Positions 18,416-26,611 of a stretch of 64,000 bases of DNA are shown here, piece after piece. Location of the stretch: positions 16,575 through 80,574 of the forward strand of contig JAUWIG010000048.1 of assembly GCA_030605475.1 (NCBI GenBank), read 5' to 3'. Made by a program: the position numbers and the translations under genes. The notes under the pieces were generated by a model. It was given only the letters and a program-made list of their open reading frames with translations, was not told the DNA's origin and ran no database searches. Source of the stretch: Planctomycetota bacterium. GTDB lineage: Bacteria > Planctomycetota > Phycisphaerae > Sedimentisphaerales > Anaerobacaceae. Positions within the stretch are counted from its first letter, which is position 1, and the number at the start of each line of letters is the position of its first letter.

Positions 18416-18545
18416 TCTAACAAAATGACCCGCTTGTCATTCTGAGTGGAACGAAGTGGAGCGAGGAATCTCACCCGTTGTGAAAATAAGAGATTCTTCA
18501 CTTCGTTCAGAATGATAAATGAAATATCCAATTCATTTTGTTAGA
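18416..18545. repeat. MITE-like nested inverted repeat
   Basis: Perfect 13-bp terminal repeats TCTAACAAAATGA (18416-18428) and TCATTTTGTTAGA (18533-18545) enclose a second, imperfect inverted pair of a GTCATTCTGAACGAAGTG-type word (about 18435-18462 and 18490-18516). Single copies of that word occur at 59104-59132 and 59511-59538. The 130-bp element has no reading frame and fits a small non-autonomous element or REP/BIME pair. It occupies much of the 320-bp spacer 18392-18710, in which I see no gene. Confidence 0.6.
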
Positions 18546-18710
18546 AGTTCTTAGTCAAATAAGTATCGCTAATTATATGTCGGGCGGAGTGGCTTACAAC
18601 AAAATTTATTTTTGTTCGTTGGTTTTAAGCGTGTATTTCTCTGGATTAAACTTTACCGTTAACGAGCGATTATTAAGCATTTGTTATCCGGCACCTAATA
18701 ACAGCAACGG

Positions 18711-20186
18711 TTATTTGTCAGGTTTCTCGACTCTGGTAATAGCAGGTTCCGGTCCGCTGAACTCTGTTACTTCAAATCGCTTTGATTCAGCTTCTGAGAG
18801 GACTGCCTGTTCGACAATCCTGGGAGTTATGAAGATAAGCAGTTCGTTTGTAACGGTTTCTTCGCCTTCAAATCTAAACAACCCACCCAGAAGTGGTATA
18901 TCGCCGAGGAATGGTATCTTATTGGTCTGTTTCGAGGCGTCCCGTTTGCGAAGGCCGCCAATTACAACCGTCTGGCCGTCTTTTACCAATGCTATTGTGT
19001 CAACTTTGCGTGTATCAACAGTCGGCGGGCTCGTTGAACCTACCTGAACACTAAATTCCGGTGCGATGTGCAATCTTATTATACCGTCCCTTGCAACATG
19101 CGGTTTAACCGTAAGCTCGACGCCGACCTCTTTAAATTCGGTCGATGTCATTAGGCCGCCTTGCTCTGTTTGTGTTTCTTCTTCGTAAGGAATTTCGCGT
19201 ACAATTTTGAAATTGGCAACTTCATTATCAAGTACCAGAATTCGAGGGTTGGCGAGGAGCTTGGCGGAGATGTTTTCCTGCTCTGCTCTGATAATGGCGT
19301 CAATGTTAATACTGGCGTTTAGTATGCCAAAACGAATCAGTGCGCTGGTGTCAGTAGTATTGTTGAGTACTCCTGAGAAGCCGCCGGTGATGTAGGGGTC
19401 CCTTCTGGTCTCAATGTACCCTGTGCTTCCATCCTTTTTGGTATACGACATGGCACTACTGGTTGCGCTGCCGAGAGTTCCCGCCCCGCCGGTACCGTAG
19501 TTGGTTCGCCTGCCCAGTTGCCAGTCTACGCCCAGGTCAAAGCGGTCGGTAGAGGTTATATCATATATTCTCACCTCGACGAGTACCTGTGGTGTTATGC
19601 GGTCTATTTCGTTGACGAATGTTTCCATGGCCTTCATCTTGCTCTGAGTATCGGTAACTATTATGTGGCTGGTGCCCGGGTTGGAAGATAAGGAGCCGCG
19701 GTTCGAGAGAAATTTCTTCAGGGCCTTTTCTACTTCTATAACATCTGCGTAAGTAATTCGAAAAATTTTGTTGATAAGGGCTTCTTCTCTCTCAGTGATT
19801 TCCCCGATAGGCGCTATTCTTATCATATTCTTATCTGCTACGTAGCCGTAACCGTGCGCTATAAGAATATTGTTCAGCGCTTCTTCCAGCGGCACATCCG
19901 TAAGCGTGGCGGTCACTTCGCCGATGACCTTGGGGTTTTTGATAATGTCCACATCCGCCTGTTCAGCCATTATCCTTATGACGTCGTCGATGGGTGTGTC
20001 CCTGAAATTGACGCTTATTTTTTTTAGCATCCGCTGCTCGAGCGTTGTCAAGACCTCAATGTTTTCCAAGTCATTATCATCGTCCTGGGCGGCGGTGATA
20101 GGGCAAGCAGCCATAACGAGTCCGACGGCGATGCCGAGCCAGGTCAGAAACTTTAATCCTCTACGTTTTATCATGGAGCCTTTCAT
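18711..20186 (-). CDS. Secretin, type IV pilus / type II secretion outer-membrane channel
   Basis: Forms the multimeric outer-membrane pore; 491 residues, short for PilQ or GspD. A signal peptide (GLKFLTWLGIAVGLVMAACP) ends at about residue 31. An STN/N0-like domain follows (ISVNFRDTPIDDVIRIMAEQ), then N1-like repeats (NKIFRITYADVIEVEKALKK). The secretin core has VLVEVRIYDITSTDRFDLG, VGVELTVKPHVARDGIIRLH and KVDTIALVKDGQTVVIGGL, ending NKIPFLGDIPLLGGLFR and NELLIFITPRIVE. It is the last gene of the pilM-pilN-pilO-parA-gspB run, 54 bp after the GspB/PilP-like gene, which is its expected partner. Translation may start at the first Met or at MIKRRG four residues later. No AMIN domain is seen. 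Confidence 0.92.
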   Translation of the reverse strand: MKGSMIKRRGLKFLTWLGIAVGLVMAACPITAAQDDDNDLENIEVLTTLEQRMLKKISVNFRDTPIDDVIRIMAEQADVDIIKNPKVIGEVTATLTDVPLEEALNNILIAHGYGYVADKNMIRIAPIGEITEREEALINKIFRITYADVIEVEKALKKFLSNRGSLSSNPGTSHIIVTDTQSKMKAMETFVNEIDRITPQVLVEVRIYDITSTDRFDLGVDWQLGRRTNYGTGGAGTLGSATSSAMSYTKKDGSTGYIETRRDPYITGGFSGVLNNTTDTSALIRFGILNASINIDAIIRAEQENISAKLLANPRILVLDNEVANFKIVREIPYEEETQTEQGGLMTSTEFKEVGVELTVKPHVARDGIIRLHIAPEFSVQVGSTSPPTVDTRKVDTIALVKDGQTVVIGGLRKRDASKQTNKIPFLGDIPLLGGLFRFEGEETVTNELLIFITPRIVEQAVLSEAESKRFEVTEFSGPEPAITRVEKPDK

Positions 20187-20239
20187 AGTAGTCCCTTTCT
20201 TGAATTAGCGATTAAGCAGCAGCATTTCTGTTTACTTTT

Positions 20240-21103
20240 TTACTGAACTTTTTGTGTCCATTTTCTGCCGTTCATTTCAAACTCAACGCTACGTTTATTT
20301 ATCTTTATGATGGTTGCACCTGATATTTTGTCACCCACATACAGTATTTGACCGCTAATCATTGCGCATGGGTTATCCTTGCTATAGACAATGGCCTTTA
20401 CGATTAGTTTGCCTGATGTATCGGTTTGGCTCTGAGCAATCGAAACCGAGCCGAATTGCGTAGGGTCGCGAAGCCTTGTCGGATAAGGTTCCGGAATCTG
20501 CCAATCAATTTCATGCTCAGAACCAGCAACGACTTTTGTCGGCTTAAAACTGTGAAGCTCACCTGTTTTGCCCGAAGGCGTGCTCAGTACCAGTGTAAGC
20601 ATAAAAATCAAGAGGATAAAGAGAACGGGCACCGATATCAGCACTACTTTTTGCTTTGTGGCACTGACGCCCGGTTTTGGTGTAAGTAGTTTGTCTTTTA
20701 TTTGTTGCCAGGCCTGTTGCCAAGGGGCTTGTTTTGCAGCTTTTATGGTAACATCAACTTCAGGGGGTTTAAGTAGAGCAGCTTCGAGTTTGGGTGGAGT
20801 AACTTCAGGTGATTTAGGCGGAGCAGCTTCAGGTTGTTCGGGTGTAGCAGTTTCAGGTTGTTCGGGCGGAGCGGCTTCGGATTGTTTGGGTGGAGTAACT
20901 TCAGGTGGTGGCTGGGTAGGTTGCTGAGATTCTGGCGCCGGCGAAGTTGGTTGGTCTGGAGCAGGTGGTTTCGAAGGGGCGTGGTTAGCGCAGTGCGGTG
21001 TAGGCGCGCCAGAAGACTGCTGGGCGTCGCTTTTTTTCGGAATCGGCACGCCATCAAAAATCACTGAAATTTCTTTGTGCAACCCTGTTCTATGTTTTGG
21101 CAT
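20240..21103 (-). CDS. GspB/PilP-like inner-membrane protein with Pro-rich domain
   Basis: Probable link between inner-membrane platform and secretin; 287 residues. Residues 30-120 are a Pro/Glu-rich segment of near-repeats (PPEQPEA, PPKSPEV types). A transmembrane helix, VVLISVPVLFILLIFMLTLV, is near 165-185. The C-terminal 100 residues hold ISGQILYVGDKISGATIIKI followed by VEFEMNGRKW, the signature of GspB, PilP and GspC C-terminal domains. Unusually, the long Pro-rich segment is on the cytoplasmic side if the single helix is oriented as in GspB. The start codon overlaps the end of the ParA-like gene by 14 bp, implying translational coupling. Confidence 0.7.
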   Translation of the reverse strand: MPKHRTGLHKEISVIFDGVPIPKKSDAQQSSGAPTPHCANHAPSKPPAPDQPTSPAPESQQPTQPPPEVTPPKQSEAAPPEQPETATPEQPEAAPPKSPEVTPPKLEAALLKPPEVDVTIKAAKQAPWQQAWQQIKDKLLTPKPGVSATKQKVVLISVPVLFILLIFMLTLVLSTPSGKTGELHSFKPTKVVAGSEHEIDWQIPEPYPTRLRDPTQFGSVSIAQSQTDTSGKLIVKAIVYSKDNPCAMISGQILYVGDKISGATIIKINKRSVEFEMNGRKWTQKVQ

Positions 21104-22004
21104 TACTTATCTCCTCAGCCGAAGCCACGTCATTGATTATCTCCTCAGCCGAAGCGTCGTTATTACTTATCTCCTCAGCCAGAGCGTCGTTATTACTTAT
21201 CTCCTCAGCCGGAGCGTTGTCATTACTTATGTCCTCAGCCGGAGCCCTGCCATTGATTATCTCCTCAGCCAAAGCCTTGTATTCAGCAGCACCTTTGCTT
21301 TGTGGAGCGTAAGTCAAAACAGGCTCACCGGCACTTGGCGCTTCAGCCAGCCTTACAGTTCTGTGAATGACCGTATCAAATACCAAGCTGCCGAAAAGTT
21401 CCCTCATCTGTCTTTGTATTTGTCTGCTCAATGTTGTCCTGCTTTCGACGAAGGTCAGCAGCATGCAAGGTGTTTCCAGGCGTTGATTGAAGCGTTCCCT
21501 AATGATTGCTATGGTCTTAAGTAGTTGTTTTAGCCCCTCGAGAGCATAATAATGTGCCTGAATTGGTATTATTACATCAGTGCTCGCTACCAGGGCGTTC
21601 AACGTCAACAGACTAAGCGACGGTGAGCAATCAATAACGCATATCTCATAATTGCCATCTATATTGGCAAGCTGCCGGCTTAGTACGTATTCTCTTTCGT
21701 GTAGCGTTGCCAACTCATACTCGACGCCGGAGAGCAAAATATTGCTCGGAGCCAGATTAAGCCATCTCTCGCCGGTGCTTAGCACCACGTTGGAGATGGG
21801 AATTTGCGCATTGGTAAGAGTGTCATAGATGGTTTTATCCAACGTCTCAGGGTCATAGCCAAATCCCAGTGTGGAGTGGGCCTGGGCGTCGAGGTCAATT
21901 AGCAGCACCCTCACGTTTTTTTGCGCAAAGGCGGCAGCGAGGTTCACTGCTGTAGTTGTTTTGCCGCAACCACCCTTTTGATTTGTTATTGCTATTGTTT
22001 TCAT
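21090..22004 (-). CDS. ParA/MinD-type ATPase with decapeptide-repeat tail
   Basis: P-loop ATPase of the ParA/Soj class, 304 residues from the ATG at 22004 (MKTIAITNQKGG). The deviant Walker A KGGCGKTTT, LLIDLDAQAHSTLGFG and VIDCSPSLSLLTLNAL are all present. No ParB neighbour is seen. It sits inside the pilus run between pilO and the GspB/PilP-like gene, so pole positioning of the machine (as CpaE, FlhG or PomZ-like ATPases do for other systems) is a better guess than chromosome segregation. The last 60 residues are six imperfect acidic decapeptides (AEEISNNDAS type), which the family does not have. An upstream extension to 22070 is possible but does not resemble ParA. Confidence 0.85.
   Translation of the reverse strand: MKTIAITNQKGGCGKTTTAVNLAAAFAQKNVRVLLIDLDAQAHSTLGFGYDPETLDKTIYDTLTNAQIPISNVVLSTGERWLNLAPSNILLSGVEYELATLHEREYVLSRQLANIDGNYEICVIDCSPSLSLLTLNALVASTDVIIPIQAHYYALEGLKQLLKTIAIIRERFNQRLETPCMLLTFVESRTTLSRQIQRQMRELFGSLVFDTVIHRTVRLAEAPSAGEPVLTYAPQSKGAAEYKALAEEIINGRAPAEDISNDNAPAEEISNNDALAEEISNNDASAEEIINDVASAEEISNAKT
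21102..21281 (-). repeat. Six 30-bp tandem repeats within the ParA-like gene
   Basis: Six head-to-tail 30-bp units begin at 21102, 21132, 21162, 21192, 21222 and 21252, sharing the core CTTATCTCCTCAGCC. Being 30 bp, they keep frame and encode ten residues each. They form the acidic tail of the ATPase. The terminal unit overlaps the start codon of the next gene. Confidence 0.9.
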
Positions 22005-22044
22005 TTTTATATCGTAAAAGTGAGCCGAGAGCCCATCGGCTCTT

Positions 22045-22614
22045 TTAGCTGTCCTGCTGCTTTCTGACAAAAATCGCCAGGTCCATACGTACCCGGTGTC
22101 CTAAATTATCGTAGCTTGCGCGAGTTATTGTGAACTTATCTACAAAGATGACCGGCTGGTACCTCTCCAGAGCATTTAAGAAAGCGGCAAACCGATTGAA
22201 ACCCGAAGTGAAGCTGATATCAATGTGATTCTCACGTATGTGGTTACAATTTGGTATTGCTGAGCCTTCGCGCTTGCCTACGGTTCTAATGCTGAACGAA
22301 CTGACGTTTTTCTCCTTGGCAATTTCACTTATATCGAGTGTCAAATTAGCCGAATCTCTATAGTCAGTAACAAAATCGTTCAATTTATGTCGTAAAAGGT
22401 CGACCTCTTCATTTAACTGAATTTTGTTTTTCTCTTGTGTTGCCTGGAGTATGGAGCGGTACATCTGCTTTTTCTCGTTGAGCTGCCTTTTGATACGTTT
22501 TTTGTCCTTTCTTTGTGGCGCCAGCACGAAAATATTGGCTAATAGAAACAGTACGAAACAACCTGCCCATACTAAAGCCGCTGTTCTAAAATATTTTTTA
22601 TAAATCACTTTCAT
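22045..22614 (-). CDS. pilO: PilO/GspM-like platform protein
   Basis: Bitopic inner-membrane protein of 189 residues from the ATG at 22614. One transmembrane helix at about residues 12-29 (ALVWAGCFVLFLLANIF) is followed by a coiled coil (KRIKRQLNEKKQMYRSIL) and a small ferredoxin-like periplasmic domain containing DISFTSGFNRFAAFLNALER, typical of PilO, and ending VRMDLAIFVRK. It lies 10 bp after the PilN-like gene, and the order pilM-pilN-pilO is the canonical alignment subcomplex. A longer frame to 22782 overlaps the upstream gene and has no membrane logic, so the internal ATG was chosen. The role is assigned by topology and order. Confidence 0.78.
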   Translation of the reverse strand: MKVIYKKYFRTAALVWAGCFVLFLLANIFVLAPQRKDKKRIKRQLNEKKQMYRSILQATQEKNKIQLNEEVDLLRHKLNDFVTDYRDSANLTLDISEIAKEKNVSSFSIRTVGKREGSAIPNCNHIRENHIDISFTSGFNRFAAFLNALERYQPVIFVDKFTITRASYDNLGHRVRMDLAIFVRKQQDS

Positions 22615-22624
22615 AAAAGTTCCA

Positions 22625-23281
22625 CTACAATGCCGGTTTGAAAATACAATCCATTTCATAAGAGACAACATCCTGTTGCTCAAGCGAACCAAGCTGCTGC
22701 GAAACTTTGATGTGCTCAAGCTTTGGTCCGAGCACGGCTGAAGAGCGAAGATTGTTTCGAAATTTCCTGATTGCTTCATCATAGCTGGCGGAGGCCAGCC
22801 CGGACTGTGGATTTCCGCAAATATTTATCTGCAATGTTCTTACAGGGACAGTGACATCAACCATTTTTTGGGGGTTATCTTTTGCAGGAACTTTTCTTTT
22901 TATGGAACTATGCTTTACCTCAAACTTTGTTAACACCATCGAATCCGGCATATTTTTTACCAGTGTCGCCAAAATAGGCGACCATTGAGTATACCTGCCA
23001 ATGGCGGACGAAACTTCCGATAGGCTGCTGTTTATGTCGCTTTTCTCTCTTCCGAGCGTGTCTTGCAACTCCACAGCGTCCGACAATTGGTTAATCTTTG
23101 TTTCGTAAATAGCTATTCCCTGCTCCTGTATTGATGCGATAATGTTGGTGTGCCAATGATAGCCGAATATTGCTATTGCGATAATAGCGGGTACTGTAAA
23201 GGTTGCCACGGCAATAGCTATACCTTCAGGCCCGCTCTTTGCCGGAATACCCTGGCCCTTTAACAAATCCATAGTGAACAT
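22625..23281 (-). CDS. pilN: PilN-like platform protein
   Basis: Inner-membrane partner of PilM, 218 residues. A short cytoplasmic N-terminus (MFTMDLLKGQGIPAK) resembles the PilM-binding tail of PilN. A transmembrane helix follows near 22-42 (VATFTVPAIIAIAIFGYHW), then a coiled coil and a periplasmic ferredoxin-like domain with SPILATLVKNMPDSMVLTKF. The ATG at 23281 lies immediately after the stop codon of pilM, so translation is probably coupled. The match to PilN is moderate in sequence and strong in order and topology. Confidence 0.78.
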   Translation of the reverse strand: MFTMDLLKGQGIPAKSGPEGIAIAVATFTVPAIIAIAIFGYHWHTNIIASIQEQGIAIYETKINQLSDAVELQDTLGREKSDINSSLSEVSSAIGRYTQWSPILATLVKNMPDSMVLTKFEVKHSSIKRKVPAKDNPQKMVDVTVPVRTLQINICGNPQSGLASASYDEAIRKFRNNLRSSAVLGPKLEHIKVSQQLGSLEQQDVVSYEMDCIFKPAL

Positions 23282-23282
23282 A

Positions 23283-24425
23283 TCAGATAGACCTCATAGC
23301 AAGACCGGCTGCTACTGCCATTGCAGTACCGTTTTTTTGTAGAATATCTTGATAGTGCTGCTCTGCGTCGCAGCGCACGTTGTCAAACGGGTTCCACAAC
23401 ACAGCTTTTGCTGGAAGCCGGCTGTCCAATAACTCGATAAATCCTTTGGCCAGAGCGAAACCGCCGCAGACAAATACCTTTTCAACGATGGTTGATTTCG
23501 CTTCCTGAGCCGTGTAGTAGCGCAACGTATCAGTAACATCGGTAATCAATTTCTGACAGGCCTTGGCCAAACTGTCACCAAATTCTAATTGAAGCTGGCT
23601 CGAATCCTCGCGGCTGGTTAGAGCGCTGCTGACAGTTTTTGCTGGGACATCGCATTCACTTGCAATCTGCTCAACGATATCGTTACCGGCATAGGCCATA
23701 TCGCGAATAAACGGTAAGTTATTATCACTCATAATTGCCACAGTGGTGTGGGAGCTGCCGACGTTCAAAATGGCTGTTGCTCGGCTGGCCTCTGGTTCTT
23801 CGTATTCGTCGCTGAGGCCATTTTGCGACTTTTCGGGTTTGCCTTTTGTGCTCTTTTGAGAATGAGCTTCCTCGTAAAATGGGAGGGCCTCGAAGCAATT
23901 CAAAAGCGCCAGTCCGTCCACATCCATCAGGACATTGTTAAGAGAAGCCTTTTCAGTAAGTCGGCTTTTGCTTTTTATCACCTTATTCGTCGCTGCCACT
24001 AAAAAGCCACTGATACTATCCTTGTCACTGGGTATCAATCGGTACTCAACGACACCATCGTCAACGTTGAACGGGCAAACCTGCGCTGCTTCGAGCATGA
24101 CCGCTCCTTGCATTTCTTCCATTGACAACGAGGGAAACTTAAAGTAGCGGACGGCCACTTCCGGGCCGCATACCCCACAAACAGCCAATCGCGTCCTAAT
24201 CCCGGTTGACTCAACACAGTTGCGAATTGCCTTGACGGCGTTTATTTCTTTGGAAGTTTGGTCACTTTCTGTTTCATCAGCAATGTCAGCTATACCGGCT
24301 GCAGTAACTGTGTAGCCGCCGTCGTCTTTGCGCAGCTGGATTAGCTTGACTGACGATGAACCGATATCTAGACCCAGGACTTCGTCCTGTTTGAGTTTAA
24401 GCAATTGTTTCCAATCCAGGTTCAT
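23283..24425 (-). CDS. pilM: Type IV pilus assembly protein PilM
   Basis: Cytoplasmic actin-like ATPase that docks on PilN; 380 residues, the normal PilM length. Actin-fold motifs: VLGLDIGSSSVKLIQLRK at the N-terminus, ATAILNVGSSHTTVAIM in the middle, and VFVCGGFALAKGFIELL near the C-terminus. A 30-residue charged stretch (SQKSTKGKPEKSQNGLSDEY) interrupts the second subdomain. A strong ribosome site, GGAGGAG, lies just before the ATG. It starts the pilM-pilN-pilO-parA-gspB-secretin run. It is separate from, and half the length of, the PilM-like protein at 10206-12383, so the genome has two PilM-type scaffolds. Confidence 0.92.
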   Translation of the reverse strand: MNLDWKQLLKLKQDEVLGLDIGSSSVKLIQLRKDDGGYTVTAAGIADIADETESDQTSKEINAVKAIRNCVESTGIRTRLAVCGVCGPEVAVRYFKFPSLSMEEMQGAVMLEAAQVCPFNVDDGVVEYRLIPSDKDSISGFLVAATNKVIKSKSRLTEKASLNNVLMDVDGLALLNCFEALPFYEEAHSQKSTKGKPEKSQNGLSDEYEEPEASRATAILNVGSSHTTVAIMSDNNLPFIRDMAYAGNDIVEQIASECDVPAKTVSSALTSREDSSQLQLEFGDSLAKACQKLITDVTDTLRYYTAQEAKSTIVEKVFVCGGFALAKGFIELLDSRLPAKAVLWNPFDNVRCDAEQHYQDILQKNGTAMAVAAGLAMRSI

Positions 24426-24440
24426 AGCTCCTCCATAAGG

Positions 24441-24475
24441 AAACTAAAAACTAAGAGCTAAAAGCGAAAAACTAT
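24441..24475. repeat. Heptamer-phased spacer array
   Basis: Five 7-bp words (AAACTAA twice, GAGCTAA, AAGCGAA, AAACTAT) just upstream of pilM. The gene-free stretch 24426-24837 holds a second array at 24732-24759 (GGCTGTG, TGCTAAA, CGTTATG, TGCTATT). I see no gene or clear terminator there. Confidence 0.6.
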
Positions 24476-24837
24476 TGCGTCTGAAGCCGGATAGAGCTTT
24501 TCTCCGGCACGCATCAGGTCTGAATATGAGCCCAATGGATGCGGGATACGCTATGTTTTACGCTTTTTGTTTTTTGTTTTACGCTTCTTTAATCGGCCTA
24601 AAAAGACAGCTGTTTTACTTAGAAATTACAATATGTGATTTGATAGGTGAGTGTGTTTGATTTAAGATGCCAGGTCCTATAAATAGCGGGTAGCCGATAG
24701 CAAGCAGGGGGGTAGAAGAAGGAAAACTAAAGGCTGTGTGCTAAACGTTATGTGCTATTATTGAGGCCCTTAGGAGTTATCGGTCGTGTTTTAGTGATGG
24801 GTATTGCGCAATGCGATATACGCTTTTAATTGCCTGC

Positions 24838-26526
24838 TCAATAATCGCGCCAGCCGCCCGGCGCCGGAATATACTTGCCTACCATGGAGAAATCGCCCGG
24901 CAAAATTCCCTGCAATAATCTCTTGTCGAGGTAGTAGTCTTTCGTATAACCATTGAGCACCATGCCCGACCATAGTGGCGATGCGGTCCCTACGATGCCC
25001 CTGAGGGCCTCTGTAATGGTGCCGCGAATAATCAGCTCGTCATACCCTAACCACGAGATTGTTTTTCTGTTTCCGACATTTTCAGCGCCCCATCCACCAC
25101 CACCGACGGTGATAGCCGCTTCAACTTCCGTTTGACGGAGGAGTTTGCGCCTATGGGGTGTTGCGCCGTCAGGCCGAGCTACAGGTACGTAATTAAAGCC
25201 TTCAGGTTCAACGGGCGTATCGTCAACATAGCTGTAATCGCTCATACCCGGGTCAACCACCTTTACTACACCCTGGGCAACGAGGCCTAATGTATTTGGG
25301 TTATTTGCTGCCGGCATGGCGCCATCGCGGTCACCGTCAACTTTTATACTGTCAGCAATCCAAATATTTCCTGTGGCGACAACGGTAATTTTACCTTTTA
25401 TTGCCTGGTCATTATTGTGGAGGGAATTGTCACCGCCAATAATTACGTTGCCATTGACGAAAATCTGACCGCCTGGTTCGGATTCCACTTCGCCGAATGA
25501 TTGTGTAACGTACGTATCTTCAATTGGCACCGTAACCGATGGTTCTCCAGTCGGTTTCAAATGGTAGGCGTAAGTGTTGTATTTTATATATGTATCCCCG
25601 ATGCCATTATTAATTTTGTAATCGTAGGTCGGCTTAGGGCCGGGGTTGTCCTCATACCGGTAACCTCGCACCGTGCAATTGTTCGTAATGCGGACCTTGC
25701 CGACGCCATCTTCAACAAAGAACTCAAGCTGAGTAGCAGCGTTCGGTCTTGTAACAGGGGCATTGGCAGCGGGGGTAAATTTAAAGTTAGAGTCTGTCGT
25801 GTCTGCGAAGCGGTCAACTTTCTGCTGGACGGCAGATGCATCAGTAATTTTGCAGTCGGGCTGATTGAAACAGATTCCACCATCGAAAAGGTGCATAACA
25901 CCGCTATACTTATCCGTTCCCCCGGCTGTATATCGTGACTCGCCCATTGAGATGCTCTGTCGAAAGTCAGGACTGCCGATTATATAAATATCTTTTCCAT
26001 CCGGGTCGTCGTCATGTTTATTAATGTGTATGGGGATATCAATCACTTCACCGCCGGCGAAAGGCCATGCCACGGTCGATGAAGGTCCGCTGGGTACTCT
26101 GTGTGATGACCCCCAACCCTCCATTGCCTGGACTACGAGAACATCCACCGTTCTGTCAGATGTGCCACTGTGGCCGTTGGAGACAACTCTGTAAATTGGA
26201 CGGGAACCTATAAATGAATAAAAGGAAATGGTGTAATCACAGCTATTATCTCCGAAGGAGATGGTGTCGCTCGGTGTTCCCTTTTGCTGGAGTACGGTTA
26301 GTAAATCCTGCTGCTGGCTCATCCAGAAGATTGCCTGTTCATAGCCGGCTTCAGCGGCGAGTATTGCGGCCTGTTCATTTTTCGCTGTAATGGCCTGATG
26401 CCTGACGCCGTAAGCGACTGTTAATAGTCCCACTCCCAGAATAGATAGAATAACCAGTGATACAGCTATCAGAGCAAGTGCTGAGCCGTCCCGATAAAAT
26501 TTACGTTTGTTGGCTTTGATTTTCAT
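24838..26526 (-). CDS. PilX/GspK-like minor pilin with large passenger domain
   Basis: Predicted minor pilin or pilus-tip protein, 562 residues. The N-terminus resembles PilX proteins: basic stretch KIKANKRKFYRDGSALALIA, hydrophobic helix to about residue 40, then a conserved polar patch AAILAAEAGYEQAIFWMSQQ. The remaining 480 residues are a beta-rich, Asp/Gly/Asn-rich extracytoplasmic domain with no recognised family. Repeated short elements such as IFVNGNVIIGGD and GKITVVATGNIWIADSIKV suggest a right-handed beta-helix. It follows three pilin-type genes on the same strand. The length is unusual for PilX (about 150-250) and closer to GspK-like tip proteins or to adhesive pilin fusions. Confidence 0.7.
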   Translation of the reverse strand: MKIKANKRKFYRDGSALALIAVSLVILSILGVGLLTVAYGVRHQAITAKNEQAAILAAEAGYEQAIFWMSQQQDLLTVLQQKGTPSDTISFGDNSCDYTISFYSFIGSRPIYRVVSNGHSGTSDRTVDVLVVQAMEGWGSSHRVPSGPSSTVAWPFAGGEVIDIPIHINKHDDDPDGKDIYIIGSPDFRQSISMGESRYTAGGTDKYSGVMHLFDGGICFNQPDCKITDASAVQQKVDRFADTTDSNFKFTPAANAPVTRPNAATQLEFFVEDGVGKVRITNNCTVRGYRYEDNPGPKPTYDYKINNGIGDTYIKYNTYAYHLKPTGEPSVTVPIEDTYVTQSFGEVESEPGGQIFVNGNVIIGGDNSLHNNDQAIKGKITVVATGNIWIADSIKVDGDRDGAMPAANNPNTLGLVAQGVVKVVDPGMSDYSYVDDTPVEPEGFNYVPVARPDGATPHRRKLLRQTEVEAAITVGGGGWGAENVGNRKTISWLGYDELIIRGTITEALRGIVGTASPLWSGMVLNGYTKDYYLDKRLLQGILPGDFSMVGKYIPAPGGWRDY

Positions 26527-26574
26527 AATCTTGTCCCTTTAGCGCTTAGTATTGTCATTTCTGCGCAAGCACGA

Positions 26575-26609
26575 ATCTATACGCTAAACGCTATTTGCTA
26601 AACGCCATT
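26575..26609. repeat. Heptamer-phased spacer array
   Basis: Five 7-bp words (ATCTATA, CGCTAAA, CGCTATT, TGCTAAA, CGCCATT) fill the 85-bp gap between two pilin genes and end at the stop of the upstream one. Confidence 0.6.
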
Positions 26610-26611
26610 TT

